Shown here piece by piece: positions 9,045 to 18,664 of a stretch of 64,000 nt of DNA (positions are counted from its first letter, which is position 1; each line of letters begins with the position of its first letter). The DNA is from Theionarchaea archaeon (GTDB lineage: Archaea > Methanobacteriota_B > Thermococci > Methanofastidiosales > SZ-28-30), in assembly GCA_018992685.1 (NCBI GenBank), contig JACVGT010000001.1, positions 62,001 to 126,000 of the forward strand, read 5' to 3'. The notes under the pieces are model-generated. The model worked only from the letters and a program-made list of their open reading frames with translations, was not told the origin of the DNA and did no database searches. The position numbers were made by a program, and so were the translations under genes.

Positions 9045-10271
9045 TCAGAAATCCCAATCTGGATGAGGCTCAGGTATGCACAAAACCCGATCGAGGTCAT
9101 CCAGTAGCTCCTGGGGTCCGTGGACATCATCTGTAGCTGCAAGACCTGTTGCGGGACGGACTCTCAGCCAAAGGCGAGTAAAAGCACCTACTGAAGCTTT
9201 CAAGGTGGGAAGTGTTCCATCCTTTCCTACCTCTGCATGTGAGGAGGGCCCCAGCGTGACCACGTACGTGCCTGAGACACCCTTCCAGGGTACATCAGCA
9301 GGAAGAATAGCTTCTATTGGATCAGAAAGCACCAGATTGAAAGAAATCTCTCCTCCAGGTAGATGAGTCTTCTCCAAGCATTCTTCTAGGTTCAGTATTC
9401 TCATCTGCCAGTACGCGTATGTCTGCATGCGATTCTCGAATGCAGATTTCTGTGTCACCTGACGGATTCTAAAGGGCATCTCAAGGAGATCCTGTAGTTG
9501 GAGGCCGGGAGGTTCTCGCATGGCAACCAGGTGAATCTGGTCCTCCAAATTCTTGATCAAGGCCATGAGTTCACAGAACTGCTGAAACGTTCGGTATACC
9601 ATCCATTCCACATTGTATGGTCCGTGTTCTGCCTTTTCTGCATTGACCCAGATATGGTGAGTGAGCTCTCCATTTCCAAAATAACCCAGACCGAACCCAT
9701 TTTTCTGCCATGCCATCTGTGCTCTGGTATATTCTGGGGCATGGAGGTTACAGGCACCATGGCTCCGCATCCTGTTGAGGCGACATTGATGAACCGTCTC
9801 CCAGTCCTTCGCCGTCAACCGTGAGGGAACACCTGCTTCTGTCTTCACTCGTATATGTCTGGGATCAAATGCGGCCCATTTTTCATAGCTGCCAGTGCCA
9901 AATCCCAACAAATTGTAGAATCCCTGCTCAAACATTCCCAGGCCGCAAACCGCCGCCCCTTGATGTGCATCAGATGCTATGGCTGCAGCAGTCAATCCCT
10001 TTGCCAGTCCCTGCTTCCTGGCGACTCTGCTGGTTCCCACACTTGTGACCCATGAAAAAGGAAGATCCTCCTTCATGTATCTTATGTTCCCGGAGACTGT
10101 GGTAACAAGACATTCGGCTTCATCATTAGTTTCTGCTATCAATGCTCGACTTCCGTCAATGAAAACAATGAGGGGTTCTTCTTGACCATCCTCTAGCCAC
10201 CCCACTTCTTTCCAGATGCGAATAACACTGTCCTTGTCCTTCTGCCGATTATATTCCCGGAATATGGCCAT
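9045..10271 (-). CDS. Eis-like GNAT acetyltransferase with C-terminal SCP2-like domain
   Basis: This is a 408-residue protein with the layout of the Eis family: an N-terminal GNAT domain (V-T-S-V then RKQGLAKGL, the acetyl-CoA pyrophosphate loop, at residues ~92-103), a second GNAT-like half, and a C-terminal sterol-carrier-like domain (LKASVGAFTRLWLRVR near residue 370). Eis enzymes acetylate amines of aminoglycosides and protein lysines; the substrate here is unknown. The ATG at 10271 lies about 10 nt after the transcription start predicted from a TTTTTAG box near 10307. Confidence 0.8.
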   Translation of the reverse strand: MAIFREYNRQKDKDSVIRIWKEVGWLEDGQEEPLIVFIDGSRALIAETNDEAECLVTTVSGNIRYMKEDLPFSWVTSVGTSRVARKQGLAKGLTAAAIASDAHQGAAVCGLGMFEQGFYNLLGFGTGSYEKWAAFDPRHIRVKTEAGVPSRLTAKDWETVHQCRLNRMRSHGACNLHAPEYTRAQMAWQKNGFGLGYFGNGELTHHIWVNAEKAEHGPYNVEWMVYRTFQQFCELMALIKNLEDQIHLVAMREPPGLQLQDLLEMPFRIRQVTQKSAFENRMQTYAYWQMRILNLEECLEKTHLPGGEISFNLVLSDPIEAILPADVPWKGVSGTYVVTLGPSSHAEVGKDGTLPTLKASVGAFTRLWLRVRPATGLAATDDVHGPQELLDDLDRVLCIPEPHPDWDF

Positions 10272-10414
10272 GTGATCACTGCATCCACTTCTGGAAACAT
10301 CAGCTAAAAACCTTTTGGTCCTCCTTTTTGCTGTTCAATGAACAAGAATGCACCATTCTGTGTGCATTAACCTGATACCTCAAAAAAAGGAGAAAAAAGA
10401 AAAAAGGGAAGAAT

Positions 10415-11986
10415 TTATCGTCTCTTGATTACAACTCCCAATCCTACGAGTACTGATATCAGTGCTGTTCCGAGGCAGATACCACATTCGCATCCGCAAT
10501 CACCATCTGGCGGAGGAGATACACCTGGATTACTCAGTACCTGCTGTACTGCTCCATATGCATCCACGCGGCCCCACCCCCATAGACAGTCTTTGTTGAC
10601 GTTGCCCTTATCAATTGCACTGGCACCCATACAGTTCTTGATCTGTAGAGGCGTTGCAGTGCCATTGGCATCCAGCATGAGGGCGGCAACGCCCGCAATA
10701 TGGGGAGTGGCCATTGATGTGCCAGACATTGCGACGTCACTGCATGAGGTCCCTGCACGAGCAGCGTATATAGAAACCCCTGGAGCTGTGATATCTGGCT
10801 TTGTTCTATCATCTGTGGTGGGTCCTCTGGAAGAAAAGCTGGCCAGGGCATCAGATTTGTCTGAGGCGCCGACAGTGATGACCTTGGTGGCGTCTCCTGG
10901 CGTACTTATGGTGCAGCACGTTGGACCATCATTTCCTGCAGCACACACCACCACTACTCCCTGGTCTACTGCCCAGTTGGCTTCCAAAGCTAGAGCACTT
11001 GTTCCGTCGCCGCCAGCACCACCCAGCGACATGCTTTCCACATCTGCACCCTGAGCTACTCCAAAGTCGATTCCCTGGATAATCGCAGTATCAGGGCATG
11101 ATCCGCCTGAGTTACACACCTTGGCGCCCATCAATGATGCACCTCTGGCTACACCGTATGGCGAATAAGCACCTGCGGCAATAGAAGAACAATGTGTCCC
11201 GTGCCCGTGATCATCATAGGGTGTCGAGCCAGATCCAATGTAGTCTGCCCAGGCAATGATCTTTCCGGTGGGATAGCTGCCGGGGAAATCGCAATGGTTG
11301 TCGTCAATCCCCGTGTCAATGATGCAGATCTTGATCCCCGTCCCGTCATATCCTGCAGCCCAGCAATCGTCAGCGTTGATCAATGGAATGCTCTGGGATA
11401 GTGTTATGTGGGCCACACCTTCAGCTTCCACAAACATGATGGTACACTCTTCGGAGAGCGCTTTGATCTTGGAAACCCGAATATCCACTGAAGCTCCCAT
11501 ACCACTCAGGAAGGAGTAGTGCACAGAGCCGAATTTCTCCAGGACTGCACCCGCTGACGGATCTTTGAACCACACCAAAACACGCACGATACTACTTTCA
11601 CTCATCCCTTTGATCTTGTCTCTAATGGACCATTTCATCTTGGCAGCATCATTGGGCACCACTGCAACGAATTCCCCGGGCCCTACTTCAGTCAGATATG
11701 TCTTGGGGACTCTGAATGTAGAATCATCCATCTGCACCACAGGCAGATTTTCGATGTTTATCTCTCTGGATACTCTCGCTATGACTCCCGGGGTCACCCG
11801 CACGTACAAGAAGTCAGAGTCTTCCCCAGCAATCTCCACATTGAGAGTCAAAAGATCCCTTCCTTCATATCCAAAGGTTTGCACGTGAATAATGGCTTTC
11901 TGCGGCGTCGCACTCACAGAATAAAGCGAGAAACAGAGTACTGCTACTGTAATCAGCACCAATACCTTTCGACGGTTATTCATCAT
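10415..11986 (-). CDS. Secreted subtilisin-family (S8) serine protease with C-terminal anchor
   Basis: This is a 523-residue preproprotease. A signal peptide (residues ~8-27) is followed by a propeptide, then the catalytic triad: Asp224 in IIDTGIDD, His262 in HGHGTHC, and Ser424 in GTSMATPHIAG. The oxyanion Asn lies in AAGNDGP. The C-terminus has an unusual cysteine-rich turn (DCGCECGIC) directly before a membrane helix and a KRR stop, so the enzyme is probably tethered to the outer face of the membrane. The start has GGAGGTGAT just upstream and a TTTATATATA box near 12061. No obvious operon partners. Confidence 0.92.
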   Translation of the reverse strand: MMNNRRKVLVLITVAVLCFSLYSVSATPQKAIIHVQTFGYEGRDLLTLNVEIAGEDSDFLYVRVTPGVIARVSREINIENLPVVQMDDSTFRVPKTYLTEVGPGEFVAVVPNDAAKMKWSIRDKIKGMSESSIVRVLVWFKDPSAGAVLEKFGSVHYSFLSGMGASVDIRVSKIKALSEECTIMFVEAEGVAHITLSQSIPLINADDCWAAGYDGTGIKICIIDTGIDDNHCDFPGSYPTGKIIAWADYIGSGSTPYDDHGHGTHCSSIAAGAYSPYGVARGASLMGAKVCNSGGSCPDTAIIQGIDFGVAQGADVESMSLGGAGGDGTSALALEANWAVDQGVVVVCAAGNDGPTCCTISTPGDATKVITVGASDKSDALASFSSRGPTTDDRTKPDITAPGVSIYAARAGTSCSDVAMSGTSMATPHIAGVAALMLDANGTATPLQIKNCMGASAIDKGNVNKDCLWGWGRVDAYGAVQQVLSNPGVSPPPDGDCGCECGICLGTALISVLVGLGVVIKRR

Positions 11987-12439
11987 ATCACCTCCTCTCT
12001 CTTTTCTGTCTTGCTTTTAACAACCTGTTTACTTCTCTGATACTACTATTCATTCCATATATATAAACATTTCGTCATTAGACATCTTTTGTGTCTTTAT
12101 AAAAAGAAAAAATGAATATATGAGATTTAGAAGAGTTTTACATAATAATGATCTAATCGTATATCATTCCCGACCAAAAAAAGTGTATATAGTCTTATCC
12201 GGGATCAAATGTGTAGCTAGATGTACTGTCCTAGACGAATGGTTTGCCTTTATAAACCTTTCGCCCGTACAGGTACACAATCTGGATTGCCATTCGACGT
12301 AGGTGGATCTAACACAGAATGTCCCACCAATCACTGAACATTCATCTTTCAGGAATAGTCGCACCAGAAAGTGAGAAATTGCAGAAAGATCATATGTGGG
12401 TATTCTCAGCCAGGCAGTACACGTCATGGGGATAGGCAG
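11987..12439. other. Intergenic region with subtilase promoter
   Basis: This is 453 nt. The protease end holds GGAGGTGAT at 11988-11996 and a TTTATATATA box at about 12056-12066 (minus strand), giving a leader of about 50 nt. The remainder (12100-12430) is AT-rich; frames of 60-87 codons occur on both strands but lack ribosome-binding sites or recognisable proteins, so I do not call a gene. Confidence 0.5.
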
Positions 12440-13096
12440 TTACACTTTCTTTGCCGTATAGCAAATATCTGCCATCTGCCAGCCACCACCTTCAGGGTGA
12501 TTTTTCTCAATGACAAGTTCAGTAATTCTCTTTTCCTTCCTGATGACCTCAAAGGCTTCAAAATACGCGTCTGGTTCAGTATCCTCGTAATAACTGCATA
12601 TGTGTCCTTCCTTTGTGATGCCAGAATACCACTCTTCTTCCTGGAGAAATTCACCTGGAGAGACTTCTTTTCCGCGTCCGAACCAACAGTCATCAACAGA
12701 CACAAAATTGACAAAACAGAGTCCTTCATTCTTGAGAACCCGTCTAATCTCCTGTACAGCAGTGGCTGTGTCTTTCTTTGATAAATGGCATACAGTGTTG
12801 ACAGAGTACACAAAGTTCATTGATTCGTCTCTGAAGGGGATGTTTCGAATGTCTCCCAGCATGATAGGTACATTCAGGTTCGTCTCCCTGCAAAACTCGC
12901 GCGCGAGCTGAATCTGCTCAAGGGTACTGTCAATTCCAACAACTCTGTACCCCTGCTCACGGAAAAGAGCCAAGGGCGGGTAATTGCCTCCTGCACCACA
13001 ATCCAGGATCTCCTTCTCGAGGGGACTTTCATTGCACTCTCTTAGGAACCCGTACAGGGGCCGCACCAGGGGATGGGAGAGAATAAAGGGCTTCAT
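12440..13096 (-). CDS. Class I SAM-dependent methyltransferase
   Basis: This is a 218-residue methyltransferase with motif I ILDCGAGGNYPPL, the acidic loop VVGIDST, motif III GDIRNIPF and a following hydrophobic strand. The ATG at 13096 is preferred over an upstream start because AAGGTGAC lies directly before it and it places motif I at the usual ~30 residues from the N-terminus. The gene is downstream of the glycyl radical enzyme on the same strand with a gap of about 90 nt, so it may be cotranscribed. The substrate is unknown. Confidence 0.8.
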   Translation of the reverse strand: MKPFILSHPLVRPLYGFLRECNESPLEKEILDCGAGGNYPPLALFREQGYRVVGIDSTLEQIQLAREFCRETNLNVPIMLGDIRNIPFRDESMNFVYSVNTVCHLSKKDTATAVQEIRRVLKNEGLCFVNFVSVDDCWFGRGKEVSPGEFLQEEEWYSGITKEGHICSYYEDTEPDAYFEAFEVIRKEKRITELVIEKNHPEGGGWQMADICYTAKKV

Positions 13097-13185
13097 TTCA
13101 GTCACCTTACTGGTTCTTCTGACGACATGTGTGCTTTGGTGTTTGAAAGAAAAAGATTTCGCAAGAACAGCACTCACTCGACAGG

Positions 13186-15546
13186 TCATACAACGCCATG
13201 TGCAGTCCTCGAAATGATCTCATCCTGTAGCTCCTTTCCAATATCTACAAAGTAGTCGCTGTATCCTGCCACCCTGACAATCAGATCCCTGTACATTTCC
13301 GGGTTTTGCTGGGCCTTCCGCAGGGTTTCTGCATCAACAACATTGAACTGTATGTGGTGTCCTCCCAGTGCGAAATACGTGCGTATCAGGTGCGCCAGCT
13401 TCTCTATTCCAGCAGTACTCTGCAGTACGTGTGGCAGGAATTTCTGGTTTAGTAGGGTTCCCCCTGTCCTGACATGATCAATTTTCGAGGCAGACTTTAT
13501 CACAGCAGTGGGTCCATTGAGGTCTGCTCCCTGACTGGGGGAAATTCCGTCTGAGAGAGGTTCTCCCCGTCTCCTTCCATTGGGCGTGGCTCCCGTGGTC
13601 TGGCCAAAATAGATGTGCACAGTGGTGGGCAGCAGATTTATGCGGTATTCCCCACCCTTGGTGTTGGGTCGTCCGTCCACCAAATCAAAGTACATATCGA
13701 AGACATCTCTGGCAATGGAATCAGCATAGTCCTCATCATTGCCGTACTTTGGAGCATCTACCAGCGATTGCCTTGCCCTTGTACATTCCTCAAAGTTCCT
13801 GGCAAGACTGTGAAGCAGCTCTTGCATGGTCATTGAATTCTCATCAAACACACAGTACCTGATGGCAGCAAATGAGTCTGTCACTGTTCCCATGCCTACT
13901 CCTTGAATGTAGGTGGAATTGTACCGCGGGCCTCCATCATGATAGTCTCCCCCCTTTTGTATGCAGTCATCAATCAACAATGACAAGAAAGGGGCAGGCA
14001 TCCACTTTGCGTACAACCTCTCAATGATATTATTGTATTTGATCTTCAGATCAACGAAATACTTCAACTGGTTCCTAAATGCTTTCATTATTTGTTCAAA
14101 AGAGGTGAATTGAGTGGGATCCCCGCTTCTAATGCCTACCAGGTCCCCCGTGATGGGATCGATCCCATCATTCAATGTAATTTCAAGGATTTTTGGCCAG
14201 TTCATATACCCTGTCAAGATACAGCTTTCTTTCCCGAAAGCACTGATGGTAACACATCCACTGGGTCCACCAGCCCTGGCATCCTCAACAGATTTCCCCA
14301 TGCGCAGGAACTCCTGCTGGATTACATCTGCATTGAAGATGGAAGGCTGACCAAACCCACTCTTGACTATGTGGAGAGCTCTCCTCAGGAATCGTTGGTC
14401 ATTTTTTGCTGATAACTGGATACACGTACTGGGCTGGATTAGTCGCATTTCGTCAATGACGTCAAGAATCACATAGGAGAGTTCATTGACTGCATCAACA
14501 CCGTCTTCTGTGATTCCCCCAACATTGATCAAGGAGAAATCCTGGTAGGTCCCACTCTGTTCTTCAGTGATTTCCACCTTGGGAGGGGCTGGCTGGTTGT
14601 TGATCTTGATCCAGAAGCACTGGAGCAACTCCTTGGCAAAGTTCTCAGTCATAACGGTGGTTTCCAGATCCTCCTTGTAGAAGGGATACAAGTGCTGGTC
14701 AAGTCTCCCCGGATTGAAGGAATCCCACACATTCAACTCTGTGATCACACCCACGTGGACAAACCAGTACATCTGCAGAGCCTCCCAGAAGGTACGGGGT
14801 GCAAGAGCGGGAACGTGAGAGCAGACCTTGCCTATCATTTCAAGCTCCGACTTCCTCTGAGGGTTCTTTTCCGTCTCTGCTAATCTTCGGGCTTCTCTGG
14901 CATATCTCTCTGCAAATTCAATGAGTGCATGTAGGGTAATGACCATGGCTCTCAGTTCCTGTTCCTTCCAGTAAGCATCATCATCGTTGTAGTAATCCAG
15001 GTTACGCAGTGCATCCTCAATTTCCTCCTCGAGGGCCAGTAAGCCTTTATGATAAATCTTATCGTCCAGAATAGCATGGCCGGGGGCTCGTTGCTCCATG
15101 AATTCTGTGAACACTCCAGCATCAAACGCTCTCTTCCACTGAGCTGACACTGCGCAGAACACTCGCTCCCGCATGGTCTTCTGGTTCCAGAACGGGATGA
15201 TTTTTTCCCTGAATACTCTTTTGACATCTTCTGAAACATGGAACGGTGTCTTTTCCCTGGATGAGAGGACTTCCAAGTCCTCCAGAGTATGGCAGCATAA
15301 TTCAGGATAGGTGGGTGTTGCCTTTGGGGCAGGGCCCCGTTCTCCAACAATGAGTTCACCATCTCCGAGGTAGATGGCCTTGTTCTCCAGTATGTACTTG
15401 AAAGCCAGAGCACGAGTTACCGGAACAGACTGTATGCCAGGTTCGTTCATGTAGAAATCAGTAAGCAATTCGGCCCTTTCTGCAGAGATATATGGCCTTG
15501 TAGTAATACTCTGTTCCCTTAGTCGTCTAACTCTTTCTGATAGCAT
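13186..15546 (-). CDS. Glycyl radical enzyme, PflD/arylacetate-decarboxylase-like
   Basis: This is a 786-residue glycyl radical enzyme. The radical glycine is Gly761 in RVAGYSDYF and the thiyl cysteine is Cys431 in SGCVTISAFGKES. The surroundings (ILTGYMNWPKILE, GGxRYN) match the large dehydratase/decarboxylase group rather than true pyruvate formate-lyase, which has adjacent cysteines. Most members of this group have G-C-x-E, the Glu acting as a general base; here that residue is Thr433. The substrate therefore cannot be assigned. GGAGGA precedes the ATG and the activase gene ends 1 nt upstream, so the pair is one transcript. Activation requires strict anaerobiosis. Confidence 0.93.
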   Translation of the reverse strand: MLSERVRRLREQSITTRPYISAERAELLTDFYMNEPGIQSVPVTRALAFKYILENKAIYLGDGELIVGERGPAPKATPTYPELCCHTLEDLEVLSSREKTPFHVSEDVKRVFREKIIPFWNQKTMRERVFCAVSAQWKRAFDAGVFTEFMEQRAPGHAILDDKIYHKGLLALEEEIEDALRNLDYYNDDDAYWKEQELRAMVITLHALIEFAERYAREARRLAETEKNPQRKSELEMIGKVCSHVPALAPRTFWEALQMYWFVHVGVITELNVWDSFNPGRLDQHLYPFYKEDLETTVMTENFAKELLQCFWIKINNQPAPPKVEITEEQSGTYQDFSLINVGGITEDGVDAVNELSYVILDVIDEMRLIQPSTCIQLSAKNDQRFLRRALHIVKSGFGQPSIFNADVIQQEFLRMGKSVEDARAGGPSGCVTISAFGKESCILTGYMNWPKILEITLNDGIDPITGDLVGIRSGDPTQFTSFEQIMKAFRNQLKYFVDLKIKYNNIIERLYAKWMPAPFLSLLIDDCIQKGGDYHDGGPRYNSTYIQGVGMGTVTDSFAAIRYCVFDENSMTMQELLHSLARNFEECTRARQSLVDAPKYGNDEDYADSIARDVFDMYFDLVDGRPNTKGGEYRINLLPTTVHIYFGQTTGATPNGRRRGEPLSDGISPSQGADLNGPTAVIKSASKIDHVRTGGTLLNQKFLPHVLQSTAGIEKLAHLIRTYFALGGHHIQFNVVDAETLRKAQQNPEMYRDLIVRVAGYSDYFVDIGKELQDEIISRTAHGVV

Positions 15547-15547
15547 T

Positions 15548-16432
15548 TTATCCTCCTATCTGAGGGTTCAGCCCATGATCTTCCAGTATCGCTAGAGCAT
15601 TCTGTATAATGTCTGGTGAAGGAGCGGTATACACAGAACTCTCTGTAGCAAAGAGTCTTTTAGCTTTTTCGACACCCCCCCTGTGGTAGGGCAGCAGAGT
15701 AACCTGGCTAACACGATATGAGGATATCAGTTTCGCCAACTCACTGAGATGCTCAGTGGAACTGTTAACTCCGGGAATAAGTGGGACTCTGACAATCACC
15801 TTATCCGGTGGAAGTAGTTTCAGGTTCTGCAGGATAATTCTGTTGGAGACACCAGTTTCTCTCACGTGAACCTCGTCAGATGCAACTTTGATGTCGTACA
15901 GGAAAAGATCTGTGCAGTTTACGATCTCTTGGAAATACTCCTGTGGTGCATACCCACTCGTGTCTACTGCTGTATGGATTTCATGTTCTTTACACACTTT
16001 TAACAACCTGTACAAGAATTCAGGCTGTGCCAGAGGCTCACCTCCCGAGAAGGTCACGCCACCATGTGATTGATCATAGAATAGAGTATCTCTTCTTATT
16101 TGCTCCAAGACATGGGATTCTGTCATGGGAGTTCCCACCACTTCTAAAGCTCCAGATGGACAGGTCTCAACACAAGCTTTACACAGGTCACACAGGGCCC
16201 TGTCCAATTCTGGGGGGGATGAGTAGTGAATTGCATCCTTCGAACAGGTATTCTGGCAGCTCCTGCAGCCAGTGCACCGTTCTGACCGCCAGGTTAGTTC
16301 TGGATATGGGTTCTTCCCTTCTGGATTGTGGCACCAGTTACAGGTCAGTGGACACCCTTTGAGAAAGACAGTGGTGCGAATGCCGGGTCCATCGTGGAGC
16401 GCATACCGTTTGATGTCAAATACGATACCTAT
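15548..16432 (-). CDS. Glycyl radical enzyme activase (radical SAM), apparently starting at ATA
   Basis: This activase installs the glycyl radical on the adjacent enzyme using SAM. The conserved N-terminus GIVFDIKRYALHDGPGIRT is followed by the radical SAM motif GCPLTCNWC and two ferredoxin-type clusters (CTGCRSCQNTC and CDLCKACVETC), then SGGEPLAQ. The frame is open and homologous-looking upstream to position 16432, but contains no ATG, GTG or TTG before the TTG at 16207, which would delete the SAM-cluster cysteines. The codon where homologues have Met is ATA (16432-16430), with AGGAGGTG 5 nt upstream and a TTTAAATA box near 16468. I therefore place the start at ATA, giving 294 residues. Confidence 0.85.
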   Translation of the reverse strand: MGIVFDIKRYALHDGPGIRTTVFLKGCPLTCNWCHNPEGKNPYPELTWRSERCTGCRSCQNTCSKDAIHYSSPPELDRALCDLCKACVETCPSGALEVVGTPMTESHVLEQIRRDTLFYDQSHGGVTFSGGEPLAQPEFLYRLLKVCKEHEIHTAVDTSGYAPQEYFQEIVNCTDLFLYDIKVASDEVHVRETGVSNRIILQNLKLLPPDKVIVRVPLIPGVNSSTEHLSELAKLISSYRVSQVTLLPYHRGGVEKAKRLFATESSVYTAPSPDIIQNALAILEDHGLNPQIGG

Positions 16433-16593
16433 GGTACCACCTCCTGGTAGTGATGTAATGGTGGATATTTAAAAGGTTGTTCTGTACATATGTGCGATGC
16501 AGGAGCAACCGGGGAAAGACGTGATAGTGGTATCACGAATGTCTAAATTCGTGTTACCCATAACCTTTTAAACCTGGCTGGATTCTCTACAGC

Positions 16594-17238
16594 ATGCACT
16601 TTACCGAGGTTTCCGTTGGGGCAGATCTAATCCAAAAGAACGAAGAACTTGCCCTGAAGAACAGAGAACTCCTGGATAGCCACAATGTGAAAGCATTCAA
16701 TATCATGGGAGCTATTGGCTCAGGCAAGACCATGCTCATCGAGCATGCAATTGATCTCCTGGAAGGCCGATATGCCTGCGCTGTCTTTGCTGGAGATGTC
16801 ATTGCACGCTATGATGCACAGCGATTTGAAAAGAAGGGCACCTTGACTGTTCCTCTGAACACGGGAAAAGAATGTCACCTTGATGCTCACCTGGTGGGCC
16901 ATGCTCTGGAAAAGATAAACCTGCACACCATTGATCTCCTGTTCATCGAGAATGTGGGCAACCTCGTGTGTCCTTCTGACTTTGTTCTGGGAGAGCATAA
17001 GCGGATTGTGGTGGTATCTGTAACAGAAGGTGATGACACCATTGCAAAACATCCAATGATATTCAGGATATCAGATGCTGCAGTGGTGAACAAGATTGAT
17101 ATTGCACAGTTTGTGGATGCTGACCCTGATAAGATGATTGGAGACGCACGGCGCATCAATCCTAAGATAGAAGCTATTAAGACGAGCTGCAAGACAGGAG
17201 AAGGGCTTGATAGATGGATTACTCTGCTGGTGGGATGA
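16594..17238 (+). CDS. hypB: HypB-like nickel insertion GTPase
   Basis: This is a 214-residue GTPase of the HypB/UreG group that helps load nickel into [NiFe]-hydrogenase. The P-loop is MGAIGSGKT (residues 38-46), followed by [22 protein letters not shown] (the metal-site region), [14 protein letters not shown] and the guanine-specificity VNKIDIA. No N-terminal histidine-rich nickel store is present. No other hyp or hydrogenase genes are in the window, so the client could be encoded elsewhere. The ATG lies 25-26 nt after the centre of a CTTTTAAA box (16565-16572), a leaderless arrangement; the promoter is divergent from the activase promoter. Confidence 0.9.
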   Translation: MHFTEVSVGADLIQKNEELALKNRELLDSHNVKAFNIMGAIGSGKTMLIEHAIDLLEGRYACAVFAGDVIARYDAQRFEKKGTLTVPLNTGKECHLDAHLVGHALEKINLHTIDLLFIENVGNLVCPSDFVLGEHKRIVVVSVTEGDDTIAKHPMIFRISDAAVVNKIDIAQFVDADPDKMIGDARRINPKIEAIKTSCKTGEGLDRWITLLVG

Positions 17239-17330
17239 CAAGGAGGGGAAGTGCCCTCCTACGTTCATACGTTCGATCTTCCTCCAGGGATTCTGCAAAA
17301 TCTTTTAAGGGATCATGTCACATATGCTCC

Positions 17331-17492
17331 ATGATTGACGATAAATTGCTTGAGATCCTGGCCTGTCCCAAGTGCAAGGGAACCATCAGATTAGAAGGAG
17401 ATAGACTGATTTGCGATGCCTGCAAACTGGCTTATCCCATCCGGGAGGGTATACCCGTAATGCTCATTGACGAAGCAGAGAAACTCACATGA
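17331..17492 (+). CDS. Trm112-like zinc-ribbon protein
   Basis: This is a 53-residue protein of the Trm112 family (YcaR-like), with [12 protein letters not shown] and [18 protein letters not shown]. In archaea and eukaryotes Trm112 proteins bind and activate several tRNA, rRNA and protein methyltransferases. The ATG at 17331 lies 25-26 nt after a CTTTTAAG box (17302-17309), supporting leaderless translation; the longer upstream frame overlaps hypB and is not needed. Confidence 0.85.
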   Translation: MIDDKLLEILACPKCKGTIRLEGDRLICDACKLAYPIREGIPVMLIDEAEKLT

Positions 17493-17751
17493 TCAAGTAA
17501 AGGTGTGGCACAGTCAGAAGCTGCTGGGTTGCTTGAATGTTTCTTCTAGCTGTCATCTCCTTCGAAAAGCTTTTTTTATTCTAATTCCAGGGTTCCAACG
17601 AGACTTTTAGGGGCTGATAATCTGTCTGGTCGAGAAGTGTCCGGCTTCTGCAGAAGAACTCATGGAAAGAGTATCTGGACTTACAGCAGCAGGTTCTACC
17701 GCAATCTTTATATACCTTCGAGAAGATACTATCTCGGTAGGAGGTAAAAAG

Positions 17752-18663
17752 ATGATACGTAGAGTTATTCCAATCTTTATACTGGCAGGATTTATGCTGC
17801 TGGCACCTGCATACAGTCAGCCCAGAACGTATACCGTGAATATTCTGGGCATCAGTCAGCCAGACAGCAGGCTCCCCGTTTCCGAGAATATTACGCTTTC
17901 AGGTCAGCGGTACGTGACCTTTTCTGGTGCTCCTCTTCTTGTGGAGTTCTACGCTTCAGGGTTCGAATGCCCCAATCAAGACCTCAGTTTCTATGTTTCC
18001 TACACCTATCGGAGGGTTCGGCCAGCAAACTTCTTGGAGGACCCCAGCCTGTACGTCATGGAAGGGTTCATGACTTCCACAACCGTCATATCTGAAGGGT
18101 GTTCAGGTACGTGGAAGTCCCCGGGATTGCGCGATGGTATCCACACCATTGGCATCATGGCTTTTGATGGAGCTGGTGCCCAGAGTCCCTGGCACTACAT
18201 CAGAGTTGTCAAGAACAATGAACGAGGAACTGCCATCTCCATGTTTCCAGGAGGTGAAGATGCTGCAGGCTCAACTCAGGAGGAGTTTCCTGTGGACAGC
18301 CAGCCGCAAGTGGTCATTGATACTCCCTCTCTGGTGTTCTCCATCGGAGTGGATCCCATCCAGTATGCAGATATCTATTTCCACTCAAAATACCCTTTTC
18401 CCATTGAATATTTCTACGTTGAATGGATATTCACGTCCGGGAGCGGGTGCACGTATTCGTGTTCAGCCATTGTATATCCCATACGATTCAACGAGGGAGT
18501 GTATCGACTGGACATGACCGAGGTATTTGCCAATGAATGGGATAAGCCAAGCGACTCCTATGGCAAGTGTGCATTTGGTCCAGGAGACTTCATCGTCACA
18601 ATCAGCGCCAAGACTGCTGAGGGACTGGGACCCAGCGCTCTCGTGGTCATAAGTTTGAATTAG
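17752..18663 (+). CDS. Secreted protein of unknown function
   Basis: This is a 303-residue exported protein that I do not recognise. A signal peptide (residues ~4-22, ending near PAYSQ) is followed by a beta-rich region. Four or more cysteines (FECPN, EGCSG, GCTYSCSA, GKCAFG) could form disulfides outside the cell. There is no C-terminal membrane segment. The ATG at 17752 is chosen because GGAGGT lies about 8 nt before it and a TTTATATA box sits at about 17706-17713; a longer frame from 17662 would start upstream of that promoter. It is convergent with the TatD-like gene, which ends 1 nt away. Confidence 0.75.
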   Translation: MIRRVIPIFILAGFMLLAPAYSQPRTYTVNILGISQPDSRLPVSENITLSGQRYVTFSGAPLLVEFYASGFECPNQDLSFYVSYTYRRVRPANFLEDPSLYVMEGFMTSTTVISEGCSGTWKSPGLRDGIHTIGIMAFDGAGAQSPWHYIRVVKNNERGTAISMFPGGEDAAGSTQEEFPVDSQPQVVIDTPSLVFSIGVDPIQYADIYFHSKYPFPIEYFYVEWIFTSGSGCTYSCSAIVYPIRFNEGVYRLDMTEVFANEWDKPSDSYGKCAFGPGDFIVTISAKTAEGLGPSALVVISLN

Positions 18664-18664
18664 T

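Noticed and set aside
12164-12427. 87-codon minus-strand frame upstream of the subtilase
   Set aside because: Cys- and Trp-containing product without family resemblance; no ribosome-binding site or TATA box at the right distance.
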